Below, piece after piece: positions 25,289 through 34,822 of a DNA stretch of 64,000 bases. The translations under genes were made by a program, and so were the position numbers. The first letter of the stretch is position 1. Every line of letters starts with the position of its first letter. This DNA is from RDYZ01 sp964518905 (GTDB lineage: Bacteria; Cyanobacteriota; Cyanobacteriia; Cyanobacteriales; Geitlerinemataceae). Location of the stretch: contig CAZFJL010000004.1 of the NCBI GenBank assembly GCA_964518905.1, forward strand, positions 62,001-126,000, written 5' to 3'. Under the pieces are notes generated by a model, which saw only the letters and a list, made by a program, of their open reading frames with translations, was not told the origin of the DNA and searched no databases.

Positions 25289-25852
25289 TTAGTGGGGAAT
25301 GTCGGTGTCGTCGTAGATCTCAGCGATCGCGATCGCCGTGTTCACACTAATCAGTTGAACGCGATCGCCAGGAGTTGCCAGTTGCCACACACCGCGATCG
25401 CTACGTTGAAACACCTCCACAGCTTGCCGATCAGTGGACACTAAGACGTATTCCGTCAGGCTTGAAATCGTGCGGTAATCGGCAAATTTTTCGGTGCGAT
25501 CGAACCGTGCCGTGCTGGGTAACAAAACTTCGATAATTAAGCTGGGGTGGTTAATGAATTGCTCGTTGTTGAGACGATCGCGATCGTCGCAGGTGACGAC
25601 AATATCGGGGTAGTAGAAAGAGTTGCTTTCCTCGATGCGGAGCTTCATTCCTTCCATAAAAACGCGACAGCCGGAGCCACGCAGATGAATCTTGAGCGCT
25701 GTGGCTACGTTCAGAGCGATCGTGTGGTGGTTCCGCGTACCGCCGGTCATGGCGAATACTTCACCATCGCGATATTCGTGGCGAATCGGGCTGATGTCTT
25801 CAGCGGCGAGGTAATCGTCGGGGGTGATGTAAAGCGGGTCTGTGGCGAGCAT
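25289..25852 (-). CDS. Uma2-family (DUF820) putative endonuclease
   Basis: 187 residues of the PD-(D/E)xK-like Uma2 fold, hugely expanded in cyanobacteria. Seen are 'YRDGEVFAMTGGTRNHH', 'YYPDIVVTCDD' (metal-binding Asp), 'PSLIIEVLLPST' (Glu) and 'KFADYRTISSLTEYVLV'. Whether these cut DNA is mostly untested. It lies 77 bp downstream of a P-loop ATPase on the same strand, so the two may form a unit, though Uma2 genes are often scattered at random. Confidence 0.9.
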   Translation of the reverse strand: MLATDPLYITPDDYLAAEDISPIRHEYRDGEVFAMTGGTRNHHTIALNVATALKIHLRGSGCRVFMEGMKLRIEESNSFYYPDIVVTCDDRDRLNNEQFINHPSLIIEVLLPSTARFDRTEKFADYRTISSLTEYVLVSTDRQAVEVFQRSDRGVWQLATPGDRVQLISVNTAIAIAEIYDDTDIPH

Positions 25853-25928
25853 GGTCAGTCGGGTCGGGAATGGCTCGATCGTAGCAAGTCTCGAATTGCT
25901 CCCGCTTTTATTAACCGATCAATCGGCC

Positions 25929-28019
25929 TTATTCGGCCAAACAGCACACCAGTTGTGAATCCGTTGGCGCACTGGGATCGAGTACACCGATCGCGCCTTC
26001 TGTGATTAAACGCTCGATCTCATGATCAATCTGTTCCCCTGTCAAGGTCGCGAACTGCGCCGCCGTCGTGTCCCGCAACACCAGCCGCCCCATCAACTGC
26101 TGCGTTTGCACCAGCGCAAAGATGAAATCGGCCACCGATCGATCCAGTCCAGCCGCGCGATGCTCCTCGCGATCGGGCGTAAGCAAACTGCTTAGATCCG
26201 ACCCAAACGCACCGAGTTCTTGCAGTAAACACGACTCCTGAAAAACACCGGTGTCACGGGCAAGTTGCTGGAGTTCAGCTTGACTAACTGGGCGATCGTC
26301 GAGAATCAGATCACCACCAAGGGCAGCGGTCAGCAGGTCGTGATAGCTCGCCAGGATTTGCATTGAGTCGAGATCCGGGACGATGTGACGATGCACCGAA
26401 TCGACGAACAGCTCGCGGTAACGCCGATAGCCCTGGTTGCGCGGAATGCCCAGGCTCTCGGCTCGAATCAGGTAGAGAAATTCGCAGGCATTGTCCCGCA
26501 GCGCCTTTTGGCAGGCTTTCATCACGTTACAAAAGCTGACCAAGTTCGGCTCTTCAACCCAAATCACACCGACGCGACCGACCTCAAACGACCAATAAAA
26601 CCCGAGGGAATAGCGGCTATAGGTACGGCTCGATAGGATTTGGGGCTGGACACCGCAGACCCCGAGGACTTCGAGAACTTGGCGCAACATACGGATGCGC
26701 TCGGGTTCGGAAAATTGACGGATATGGGTGACCCGATCGCGAGTTTGGCGCAGGGTTTCCCGCCAGCGGAGTTGAAAGGCGGCGATCGGGAGGGCGGTGT
26801 TAACTGGGGGCGAACTGGCGAGAGGAGGTGTAACGGGATTGATCGGCGTGATCGCGTCCTGTGGATCGGGTGTTGCAATATCGCGATCGAGCGGCGATCG
26901 TCCCGCCTGAATCGCATGTTTCGCCTCCTGAAAACACTGACGCCCCAACATCAACACCGATCGCGGCAGCGCTCGCCCGCCGGGGAATTTGCGATCGAGA
27001 TCCGCTTGACTTAGGGGATAAATATCGCTCGTTGGCGGCTCGGTGGCTTGGTGGTGGAGTGGCGCGAGGCGTAGCGTCCAGAGTGGTTTCGCGAGATGCA
27101 GAGCGATCGGCTTGAGGCGCAATTGTTCATCGATGCGAGCGAGATCGGCGGGCTGAATCTGTTTAGCGTTGTCGTTCCAGGTATTCGTAATAATGCTAAC
27201 AATCACCACAAAGTTTTTTAGCTTTTGGTTGTGGATGATTGAATTAACATTAAATAGTGCCTGCAAGTCGATATGACCATGTTCTGAGCGATCGACGTTA
27301 TCGAGGTTGTCAAAACACAAGATAATCGGCTGATTGGTACTTGCAACCCGGCCAAAGTTTCCCAGAATATTTTGCGCTTTGCTCTCGCTGTCGATCGCAC
27401 TATTGACATTTAATAAACGCAAACTTTCCTCATCCAATTCATCCCCCTTGAGCCACTCGCAGGCCAGGGCATAGCGATCGGGAACGGTGAGATGAAACAG
27501 CACGCTAAAGAATTCGTTAGCGTTATAAATCCCCACCGGATGCGCCGCTTTGAGATTGCGCACAAAAGTCGATCGCGCTCCCAGCAAACGATCGACCAAG
27601 CCCGCATCCCGCGTCGAAATTAGTCCCCTTAACCACAGCAAAAGCTGCGATTCGCTGCGACCGTCCGGCACATACATCAGGCTATCGATCGTGTAGCGTA
27701 GGGTGTGCCGCCAGATGTAATCACTTTCTGGCCAGGGGCCGACATAGGCAAAAAAGGCTTTGCGGTTGAGTTCTCGTTTGAGCCTGCCGAGGAGGTGGCT
27801 TTTACCTGCGCCGGAATCGCCGGAGAGCAGGATTGTCCGACTGCGACGATCGCTGATTGTCTGGTCAACGGTGCGATCGATCTCGGTGACGATCTCGCCG
27901 TGAATTTCGGCGATCGCCGATCGCGTATCGTGGGTTTCCTGCCAGAAATTACCAGGGCGAAACAGCGTCGAGTCAAAGGGGTTAACGGTTTCGCAGATCA
28001 GGCGATCGATCGAGGTCAT
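25929..28019 (-). CDS. P-loop ATPase with N-terminal NPF motif
   Basis: 696 residues from the ATG at 28019 (the frame continues to 28088 without similarity). 'TVNPFDSTLFRPGNFW' (residues 11-26) precedes the Walker A loop 'GDSGAGKS' (67-74). Walker B is 'ILCFDNLD' (233-240). A helical middle follows, then about 380-560 with no known motif. The C-terminus (about 590-696) looks like a winged-helix domain ('HEIERLITEGAIGVLD'). The fold is of the AAA/STAND NTPase kind. The gene at 41352 has the same NPF/Walker layout and a similar 'xWLxG' segment, so I infer paralogs. It is AAA-like without transporter features. Function unknown. Confidence 0.8.
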   Translation of the reverse strand: MTSIDRLICETVNPFDSTLFRPGNFWQETHDTRSAIAEIHGEIVTEIDRTVDQTISDRRSRTILLSGDSGAGKSHLLGRLKRELNRKAFFAYVGPWPESDYIWRHTLRYTIDSLMYVPDGRSESQLLLWLRGLISTRDAGLVDRLLGARSTFVRNLKAAHPVGIYNANEFFSVLFHLTVPDRYALACEWLKGDELDEESLRLLNVNSAIDSESKAQNILGNFGRVASTNQPIILCFDNLDNVDRSEHGHIDLQALFNVNSIIHNQKLKNFVVIVSIITNTWNDNAKQIQPADLARIDEQLRLKPIALHLAKPLWTLRLAPLHHQATEPPTSDIYPLSQADLDRKFPGGRALPRSVLMLGRQCFQEAKHAIQAGRSPLDRDIATPDPQDAITPINPVTPPLASSPPVNTALPIAAFQLRWRETLRQTRDRVTHIRQFSEPERIRMLRQVLEVLGVCGVQPQILSSRTYSRYSLGFYWSFEVGRVGVIWVEEPNLVSFCNVMKACQKALRDNACEFLYLIRAESLGIPRNQGYRRYRELFVDSVHRHIVPDLDSMQILASYHDLLTAALGGDLILDDRPVSQAELQQLARDTGVFQESCLLQELGAFGSDLSSLLTPDREEHRAAGLDRSVADFIFALVQTQQLMGRLVLRDTTAAQFATLTGEQIDHEIERLITEGAIGVLDPSAPTDSQLVCCLAE

Positions 28020-28166
28020 AGCGCAACACGGAAAATTATGTTCAATCAATCTTAATGAATTAGACGTCAACTTCTGGCAAGGCCGCAAAGCAATCGTGCT
28101 ATAACGGGGGCGTCTAAACGCTTACAACGTCTTACATCAGCGTCGATCGCGGCGGAGGAAAACCAG

Positions 28167-29183
28167 GTGTCGCCCGAACCCACATCCCCACAGCCCACCA
28201 TTCTCGTCACCGGTGGCGCCGGTTATATCGGCTCCCATGCCGTCCTTGCCCTGAAGCAAAGCGGCTACAACGTCGTCATCCTCGATAACCTCGTCTACGG
28301 CCATCGCGACATTGCTGAAACCGTCCTCGACGTTGAACTCATCGTGGGTGATACCACCGATCGCGCCTTACTCGATCGCATCTTCGCCGACCACACGATC
28401 GCCGCTGTCATGCACTTTGCGGCCTACGCCTATGTCGGTGAATCCGTCAGCGAACCCGCGAAATACTACCGCAACAACGTTTACGGAACCCTGACCCTCC
28501 TAGAAGCGATGGTCGCCGCTAACGTCAAAGCCTTCGTCTTTTCCTCCACCTGCGCCACCTACGGCATCCCCACCGAAGTCCCCGTCCCCGAAACCCATTC
28601 CCAAAATCCCATCAACCCGTACGGCGCGAGTAAATTGATGGTCGAACGTATCCTCAAAGACTTCGACCATGCCTACGGGTTGCGATCGACCATCTTCCGC
28701 TACTTCAACGCCGCCGGAGCCGATCCCAGCGGACAACTCGGCGAAGATCACGCCCCCGAAACCCACCTTTTGCCCCTCATTCTCTTCGCCGCCCTCGGCA
28801 AGCGCGACAACATCGCCATCTTTGGCGACGACTACGACACCCCCGACGGAACCTGCATCCGTGACTACATTCACGTCAGCGACCTCGCCAGCGCCCACGT
28901 TCTGGGGCTCGACTATCTGCTCCAGGGCGGCCAAACCGAAATCTTTAATCTGGGGAACGGGAACGGGTTCTCCGTCAGTCAGGCGATCGAGATCGCGCGT
29001 CAGGTCACCGGGCGTCCGATCGCCGTGGTCAACCAAGCGCGTCGCCCTGGCGATCCACCGGTTTTAGTGGGCAGCGCCGAAAAAGCTCGCACACTTCTCG
29101 GATGGACGCCACAATACCCTGAACTAACTGATATCCTGACTCATGCATGGCGGTGGCATCAACAACGACATGGTGCGACGTAA
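28167..29183 (+). CDS. galE: UDP-glucose 4-epimerase
   Basis: Interconverts UDP-glucose and UDP-galactose, supplying sugars for exopolysaccharide and glycolipids. It has 338 residues. The NAD-binding motif 'GGAGYIGSH' is at about 16-24, 'FSSTCATYG' contains the catalytic Ser/Thr region and 'YGASK' carries the Tyr-Lys pair. The C-terminus has the GalE-type 'IRDYIHVSDLASAH'. It starts with GTG, preceded by GGAGGA at about 28154. It lies just before two glycosyltransferases and an acetyltransferase, which argues for a role in a polysaccharide locus. Confidence 0.95.
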   Translation: MSPEPTSPQPTILVTGGAGYIGSHAVLALKQSGYNVVILDNLVYGHRDIAETVLDVELIVGDTTDRALLDRIFADHTIAAVMHFAAYAYVGESVSEPAKYYRNNVYGTLTLLEAMVAANVKAFVFSSTCATYGIPTEVPVPETHSQNPINPYGASKLMVERILKDFDHAYGLRSTIFRYFNAAGADPSGQLGEDHAPETHLLPLILFAALGKRDNIAIFGDDYDTPDGTCIRDYIHVSDLASAHVLGLDYLLQGGQTEIFNLGNGNGFSVSQAIEIARQVTGRPIAVVNQARRPGDPPVLVGSAEKARTLLGWTPQYPELTDILTHAWRWHQQRHGAT

Positions 29184-29255
29184 TCCGGTCTACCGAAATG
29201 TTGTCCATGAGTTTTGAATTCAACATCTCGTATTTCTCTACATTAAATCGATACT

Positions 29256-30194
29256 ATGCCTGCGATTTCCGTCGTTATTTGTACTCATAACCGCGATTAC
29301 TACCTCGGCGATGCGCTTGATAGCGCTCTAGACCAAGATTTTGACGATTACGACCTCGTGGTTGTGGATAATGGCTCGACCGATAACACCCGACAAGTGG
29401 TCGAACAGCGCCTACCGCATCACTCACGCCTTCGCTACGTTTATGAAGCGGAACTCGGGCTTAATGTCGCTCGCAATCGTGGTCAACAGGAAACTCGTTC
29501 CCCTCTGATTGTCTACTTCGATGACGATGCCGTGGCTCCGCGCGGCTGGCTTACCGCCCTCTATGATGCCTTTCAAGACAATGAACAATTGGGCGCAGCG
29601 GGAGGCAAAGTCGATCTGATTTGGCCCGATGGCTTTACCCGTCCCCAATGGCTATCGGATAACCTCGCGGTGAACCTTGGCTTCTACGATTTAGGGGATA
29701 AATCCCATTTGATCAGCGATCCGGGTTTGACACCACGCGGCCTGAACTATGCGATACGTCGCAGCGCCCTGGACAAAATCGGTGGCTTCAGCAAAAATCT
29801 CGATCGCGTCGGTAACAATCTCCTCTCCAACGGCGATTTATACATGACCGAACTCGTCCTAAACGCCGGTTATCAGGTAGCTTACCTGGTCGAAGCGAAG
29901 GTACAACACCGGGTATCCGAAGAGCGCGTCCAACAAAAGTGGTATTTCAAGCGCGGCTGGTGGCAAGGTATCAGTGAGTGTTATCGCGAGCAACTGGCCG
30001 GACGCGCAGGCTGGGGCCAAATTCCACGCGGTCTTGAGCGCATTGTGCGCGGGGTCTACCATGCCACGATTAAATATCGCCATGATCCCCAAAAGTCGTT
30101 TGACAACTGGATTTATGCCTACTCCCAGTTTGGCTATCTTCGCGCGACGCTCATCTGGCTGTTCACCCGTAAAGGCGTCAACACCAACGCCTAA
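29256..30194 (+). CDS. family 2 glycosyltransferase, exopolysaccharide-type
   Basis: 312 residues, GT-A fold. 'ISVVICTHNRDYYLGDALDS' opens the nucleotide-sugar domain, 'VVVDNGSTDNT' binds UDP, and 'IVYFDDDAVAP' is the DxD-type metal site. A hydrophobic tail ('YLRATLIWLFTR') may attach it to the membrane. It resembles glycosyltransferases of hormogonium-polysaccharide (hps) loci, but I cannot fix which Hps protein it is. It lies in a run with galE upstream and another GT plus an HpsU-like gene downstream. Sugar donor and acceptor are unknown. Confidence 0.88.
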   Translation: MPAISVVICTHNRDYYLGDALDSALDQDFDDYDLVVVDNGSTDNTRQVVEQRLPHHSRLRYVYEAELGLNVARNRGQQETRSPLIVYFDDDAVAPRGWLTALYDAFQDNEQLGAAGGKVDLIWPDGFTRPQWLSDNLAVNLGFYDLGDKSHLISDPGLTPRGLNYAIRRSALDKIGGFSKNLDRVGNNLLSNGDLYMTELVLNAGYQVAYLVEAKVQHRVSEERVQQKWYFKRGWWQGISECYREQLAGRAGWGQIPRGLERIVRGVYHATIKYRHDPQKSFDNWIYAYSQFGYLRATLIWLFTRKGVNTNA

Positions 30195-30403
30195 ATCTGA
30201 CCGGCACGATGTTATTCAGCTACGCCCGTCAGCGATTTCCGGATGTTCTTGGACCGCTTTTAGGCGTTGTTGGCCGTTTCTGCCCATCACTTTGATGCCT
30301 GTTACGGCCATGAGCGCAGCCTGTACCCGGCAACGATCGCAGCTACACCGCTGGATTGTGATTGACTTGCCTGACCGATTCATCCCTTTTTCCCACTTCA
30401 TCC

Positions 30404-31327
30404 ATGACTCCTGATCGTGCTAAGGTTCCCGTCTCCGTTCTGATTCCCGCCAAAAATGAAGAGGCGAACCTACCCGCTTGTCTCGAAAGCGTAGCCCGTG
30501 CCGATGAAATCTTTATGGTGGATTCGCAAAGCGAGGATCGTAGCGAGGAAATTTGTCAGAGTTACGGCGCGAATGTGGTTCAGTTCTATTTCAATGGAAG
30601 CTGGCCCAAGAAGAAAAACTGGGCGCTAGAAAATCTCCCGTTTCGGAATGAATGGGTCTTAATTGTTGACTGTGATGAACGGATTACGGATGCATCCTGG
30701 GATGAAATTGCGGCGGTAATTCGCGGGGATAAACACGACGGTTGGTATATCAATCGTCGTGTGTTTTTCCTCGGTAAATGGATTAAGCATGGCGGCAAAT
30801 ATCCTGACTGGAACTTGCGTTTGTTTAAACACGCGATCGGGCGGTATGAAAACCTCAAAACCGAGGATGTTCAAAACACCGGCGATAATGAAGTTCATGA
30901 ACATGTCGTGTTGAACTCCAAGCGCGGTGCGGGCTATCTCAAAGAAGATATGATGCACGAAGATTTTCGCAGCATCTATCATTGGTTGGCGCGTCACAAC
31001 CGTTATTCCAACTGGGAAGCGAAGATTTACTACAACCTGCTCACGGGTAAAGGTGAAGGCGGCACGATCGGCGCGAATTTCTTCGGGGATGACGTACAAC
31101 GTAAACGTTTCCTGAAAAAAATCTGGGTTCGTTTGCCGTTTAAACCGACGCTGCGATTCATCATGTTTTACTTTTTGCAGCTCGGATTTTTGGATGGCAA
31201 AGCGGGCTATATTTACGCTCGTTTAATCGCGCAATATGAGTATCACATTGGCGTCAAACTGTTTGAGTTACGCTTTGGCGGTCAGCTCAATAAGCAAGAT
31301 AACAAGCCAAAGTATGACTCGAAATAA
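30404..31327 (+). CDS. family 2 glycosyltransferase (WaaE/KdtX-like)
   Basis: 307 residues from the ATG at 30404. 'VSVLIPAKNEEANLPACLES' and 'IFMVDSQSEDRSEEI' open the GT-A domain, 'VLIVDCDERI' is the DxD site, and 'WPKKKNWALENLPFRNEW' is typical of this WaaE/KdtX-like branch. A C-terminal membrane-associated helix pair ('LRFIMFYFLQLGFLDGKAGY') ends it. Proteins of this type commonly sit just before HpsU-like acetyltransferases. It is separated by 209 bp from the first glycosyltransferase and by 24 bp from the next gene. Confidence 0.88.
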   Translation: MTPDRAKVPVSVLIPAKNEEANLPACLESVARADEIFMVDSQSEDRSEEICQSYGANVVQFYFNGSWPKKKNWALENLPFRNEWVLIVDCDERITDASWDEIAAVIRGDKHDGWYINRRVFFLGKWIKHGGKYPDWNLRLFKHAIGRYENLKTEDVQNTGDNEVHEHVVLNSKRGAGYLKEDMMHEDFRSIYHWLARHNRYSNWEAKIYYNLLTGKGEGGTIGANFFGDDVQRKRFLKKIWVRLPFKPTLRFIMFYFLQLGFLDGKAGYIYARLIAQYEYHIGVKLFELRFGGQLNKQDNKPKYDSK

Positions 31328-31351
31328 TTGAGGTTTGGAAGGTCTATACAG

Positions 31352-31954
31352 ATGCCGGATGTTGCTTGTCATGACATTGAGCCGGAACCTCTGAACGCCG
31401 AGCCGTGGGTTGATCTCAGTCAGTATGACCAGTCGGATTACGATCGCGGTCGTCCCGGCTGGTATGTCTTGCTGTGGTGGTTAGTGCAGGCGGTGGTGTT
31501 CCCGCTGAGTTTGCACAATATGAGCGGGCTGCGCTGTGCGGTGTTGCGAGCCTTTGGCGCGAAGATCGGGCGTAACGTCCTCGTGCGTCCGACGGCGCGG
31601 TTTATCTATCCTTGGAAAGTCGAGATCGGTAGCCAAAGCTGGATCGGGGATGATGTCATGTTCTACAGTCTCGATCGCATCACGATCGGCTGTCACTGTG
31701 TCATTTCACAAAAGACGTATCTGTGTACCGGTAGCCACAATATTAGTGATCGCGCGTTTAGCTTGGAAACAGCGCCGATCGTGATCGGCAACGGCGCGTG
31801 GGTGGCAGCGGATTGTTTCGTCGCGCCGGGCGTGACGATCGGCGCGAATACGGTGGTTGGGGCTCGGAGCAGTGTGTTTCGCGATCTGCCTGCGGGCAAA
31901 ATTTGTTTGGGCGATCCCTGCAAGCCGCGCCGCGATCGGCAGATGCAATCTTGA
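31352..31954 (+). CDS. hpsU: HpsU-like polysaccharide O-acetyltransferase
   Basis: 200 residues of the left-handed beta-helix (hexapeptide-repeat) family, close to WcaF. 'WVDLSQYDQSDYDRGRPGW' precedes a membrane-embedded segment ('VLLWWLVQAVVFPLSL'), and the LbH turns start at 'IGRNVLVRPTARFIYPWKVE' and end 'VVGARSSVFRDLP'. The likely catalytic His is in 'CTGSHNISD'. I recognise the N-terminus as typical of HpsU in hormogonium-polysaccharide loci of filamentous cyanobacteria. The ATG at 31352 is used; a TTG 24 bp earlier is also in frame. It should O-acetylate an extracellular polysaccharide. Confidence 0.75.
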   Translation: MPDVACHDIEPEPLNAEPWVDLSQYDQSDYDRGRPGWYVLLWWLVQAVVFPLSLHNMSGLRCAVLRAFGAKIGRNVLVRPTARFIYPWKVEIGSQSWIGDDVMFYSLDRITIGCHCVISQKTYLCTGSHNISDRAFSLETAPIVIGNGAWVAADCFVAPGVTIGANTVVGARSSVFRDLPAGKICLGDPCKPRRDRQMQS

Positions 31955-32080
31955 ATGGTGCGATCGCGTTAGGATGTCAAAATGCCTGCGATGTGATCGT
32001 TTAACACTAAATCCGCCTTAAATACCCTCAAATTAAGGCATTTAAACTAAGGCATTCAAACTAAGGCATTCAAAACACGA

Positions 32081-33265
32081 TCAGCCGGAATTACCCTCGG
32101 TTAAAAATTGCGCCAGCCGATCGGCGGCCATCTGCAACACCTCCGGCTCTCGCACCAGCGCAAAACGTACATACCCCTCGCCGCTGACGCCAAACCCCGC
32201 ACCGGGCGACAGCGCCACCCCGGTTGCTTGCACTAACCGTACGCAAAAGTCGATCGAATCCGTTGCCCAGCGATCGGGCAGTTTCGCCCAGAGATACATC
32301 GTCGCTTCCGGTGTCGGAACCACCCAGCCGATCGCCGCCAGCGCCGCCACCAGTGCATCACGACGCGTCCGAAATGTCTCGACCGTGCGCGTCACCACGA
32401 TTTGATCGCCCGTCAGCGCCTCGATCGCCCCATTCAAAATGCCGCGATACTGATTAAAATCCACCGCCGCTTTAATCCGCCGCAGCGCCAAGATCAGATC
32501 CGCATTGCCGATCGCATAACCAACCCGAAAGCCGCCCATGTTGTAGGACTTGGACATGGTGAAAAATTCGATCGATCGCTGTTTTTCCGGGTCAGCTTGG
32601 AGAACTGAGGGGGGACGATGATCGCTAAACACGAGGTCGCCGTAGGGGAAATCGTGGACAAGGACGAGATCGTAACGCTCGCAAAAGGCGATCGCTTCGC
32701 GGAAAAAATCGAGGCTGGCGATCGCGCTGGTGGGGTTGTGGGGATAGCTCAACACCATGAGCTTGGCGCGATCGAGCACGGGTTCAGGAATCGCGCCAAA
32801 GTCCGGCAAAAAGTCATTTTCAGCCAAGAGCGGCATCGAGTGAATCCGCCCGCCTGCGAGGTGAACGCCGCCGGAGTGGGAGGGATAACCGGGATCTTGG
32901 AGTAGGGCATAGTCGCCCGGTTCGAGCAGCGCCAGGGGAATATGCGCCGTGCCTTCCTGAGAGCCGATCAGCGGCAACACCTCGGTTTCCGCATCAACCG
33001 CCACGCCGTAGCGATCGGTGTACCACTGGGCGGCGGCCTGCCGAAAGGCTTGGGTATTGTTGAACAGCAAATATTGATGGGTGGCTTGATCGTCGAGCGA
33101 TCGGGCGATCGCGTCGAGCACCGGTTGGGCGGTGGGCAAGTCTGAGGAGCCGAGGGAGAGATCGATCAGGTCACGCCCTGCGGCGATCGCCGTCGCTTTG
33201 GCACGATCCATGTCAGCAAAAACATTACGTTCGAGCGGGGCGAGGCGTTGGGCAAAACGGATCAT
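32081..33265 (-). CDS. PLP-dependent aminotransferase, LL-diaminopimelate aminotransferase-like
   Basis: 394 residues, fold-type I. 'IDLSLGSSDLPTAQPVLDAI' is the class I N-terminal pattern, 'LPLIGSQEGTAHI' binds the cofactor phosphate, 'VLSYPHNPTSA' contains the Asn that contacts the ring, and the Schiff-base lysine is in 'MSKSYNMGGFRVGY'. The protein resembles the cyanobacterial branch related to LL-diaminopimelate aminotransferase, so a role in lysine/peptidoglycan precursor synthesis is plausible but not proved. It starts with ATG at 33265. Confidence 0.85.
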   Translation of the reverse strand: MIRFAQRLAPLERNVFADMDRAKATAIAAGRDLIDLSLGSSDLPTAQPVLDAIARSLDDQATHQYLLFNNTQAFRQAAAQWYTDRYGVAVDAETEVLPLIGSQEGTAHIPLALLEPGDYALLQDPGYPSHSGGVHLAGGRIHSMPLLAENDFLPDFGAIPEPVLDRAKLMVLSYPHNPTSAIASLDFFREAIAFCERYDLVLVHDFPYGDLVFSDHRPPSVLQADPEKQRSIEFFTMSKSYNMGGFRVGYAIGNADLILALRRIKAAVDFNQYRGILNGAIEALTGDQIVVTRTVETFRTRRDALVAALAAIGWVVPTPEATMYLWAKLPDRWATDSIDFCVRLVQATGVALSPGAGFGVSGEGYVRFALVREPEVLQMAADRLAQFLTEGNSG

Positions 33266-33302
33266 AATTAACAATTATTCGTTATTAATCACTCATTATT
33301 CA

Positions 33303-33581
33303 TTGCTTTACTACACTCTGCGCGTCAAACAAAACGGTCAATATCTCGGAGCGACGCCGAACCCCGATCGCCCCGATCGCTTCGTTCTGGTCTTCACCGA
33401 AACTGCCGACGCTTTGAGCTACCTCAATGCCCACGCGGCGGGCTTGGAAGATCGCTTCGCCGTCGAGACGATCAATCAAACCCAAGTCGGCGCAATCCTC
33501 GAACGCTGGAACTTTGCCGGGATCGGTCTCGTGCGTGATCCCCGACTGCCCGAGCTTGAATTCGCAACTCATTTAAGCTAA
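33303..33581 (+). CDS. conserved small cyanobacterial protein
   Basis: 92 residues beginning with an inferred TTG ('LYYTLRVKQNGQYLGATPN'); the longer upstream frame overlaps the neighbouring gene and has no similarity. Landmarks are 'FVLVFTETADALSYLNAHA' and 'WNFAGIGLVRDPRLPELEF'. I recognise this as a conserved, uncharacterised cyanobacterial family. It is soluble with no motif pointing to catalysis. It is divergent from the aminotransferase. Confidence 0.7.
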   Translation: MLYYTLRVKQNGQYLGATPNPDRPDRFVLVFTETADALSYLNAHAAGLEDRFAVETINQTQVGAILERWNFAGIGLVRDPRLPELEFATHLS

Positions 33582-33747
33582 TCCGACCCTAATTCCAGCA
33601 AAATCCGGCTCTAAGGGATGACCGCGATCGCGCTACAGTGATAATCCTGAACAATAAACAGATTGCTCTGGCGTCGATCGGTCACTCAGACCCCGATACC
33701 GGCGCATGTTGCCTTAAACTCCATCAATTTCGCGTTTATCCGACCCT

Positions 33748-34710
33748 ATGAACGTACTCGTCACCGGCGCTAATGGCTTCACCGGCTCGCACCTCGTCCG
33801 CGCCCTGCTCGATCGCGGCGATCGCGTCACGGCGCTGGTACGCATCTCTAGCGATGTGTCGCGCTTGAAGGGATTGAACATCACCTACGCTTACGGGGAC
33901 GTGACCGATCGGGCATCGCTAGACAAGGCGATGATCGGGATTGAGCGGGTGTTTCACGTGGCGGCGTTTGTGGAGCTGGGTTTGGTGGATGCCGATCGGA
34001 TGCGGCGCGTGAATGTGGACGGGACGCGGAATGTGATCGAAGCCGCGCGGGCGGCCAATGTCGCGAAAATCGTCTATTGCAGCACGGTCGGCATTTACGG
34101 CGATACGAAGGGCGAGGTGATTGACGAAACCTATCAGCGTCAGCAAGCCGAATTTTCCTCGGCCTACGATGAGACGAAATTGGGGGCGCAGGAACTGGTC
34201 AATCAGGCCGTAGCCGACGGGATGGACATCGTCAGCATCATGCCGTCGGGGATTTTCGGCGCGGATGATCCGCATTTTGGCCCCGTGATTAAAAATTTCC
34301 TCCAGGGTCGGTTGCGCGTCTGGGCGGGCGGCGATCGCATCACCGGGATTGTTCACGTCGATGATCTCGTCGATCTGATGTTACGCGCGGCGGACAACGC
34401 GGCGGCGGGCGAGCATTTCATCGGCACGGCGGGGGATCTGACGACGCGGGATATGTTTTCGATCCTCAGCGAGGCGGGCGGGGTGACACCACCGACGGAG
34501 TTACCGGAGCCGCTGGTGCGGTTAATCGCCAATATTCTCGATCCGATCGGGCGTGTGCTGTCGTGGAATCCGCCGATCGGGCGGGAGCGGGCGCACTATG
34601 TTTACGATCGCTGTGTGCGAATTTCGAGCGAGAAGGCTCGGCGGGATCTGGGTTGGGAGCCGCGATCGGTGGAGACGGTGTTATTGGAAATCGTCAAGGC
34701 GTTGCGTTAA
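33748..34710 (+). CDS. NAD(P)-dependent epimerase/dehydratase
   Basis: A 320-residue extended short-chain dehydrogenase. The Rossmann motif 'GANGFTGSHLVRALLD' is at about 7-22. The Tyr-Lys pair of the active site is 'YDETKLGAQELV', with Ser/Thr in 'YCSTVGIYGD', and 'IVHVDDLVDLMLRAA' is typical of the family. Substrate unknown; such enzymes act on nucleotide sugars or related alcohols and ketones. It stands alone after a small hypothetical gene. Confidence 0.88.
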   Translation: MNVLVTGANGFTGSHLVRALLDRGDRVTALVRISSDVSRLKGLNITYAYGDVTDRASLDKAMIGIERVFHVAAFVELGLVDADRMRRVNVDGTRNVIEAARAANVAKIVYCSTVGIYGDTKGEVIDETYQRQQAEFSSAYDETKLGAQELVNQAVADGMDIVSIMPSGIFGADDPHFGPVIKNFLQGRLRVWAGGDRITGIVHVDDLVDLMLRAADNAAAGEHFIGTAGDLTTRDMFSILSEAGGVTPPTELPEPLVRLIANILDPIGRVLSWNPPIGRERAHYVYDRCVRISSEKARRDLGWEPRSVETVLLEIVKALR

Positions 34711-34822
34711 TTTGACCGACGCAGTTAACGATTTGATCGGCTCACGATCGGCTCGATCTCAGGCTACGATCGGGATCGAAACCAACCTGTGAACGGGCTA
34801 TGCAGACAACTCTGATTCAGTG

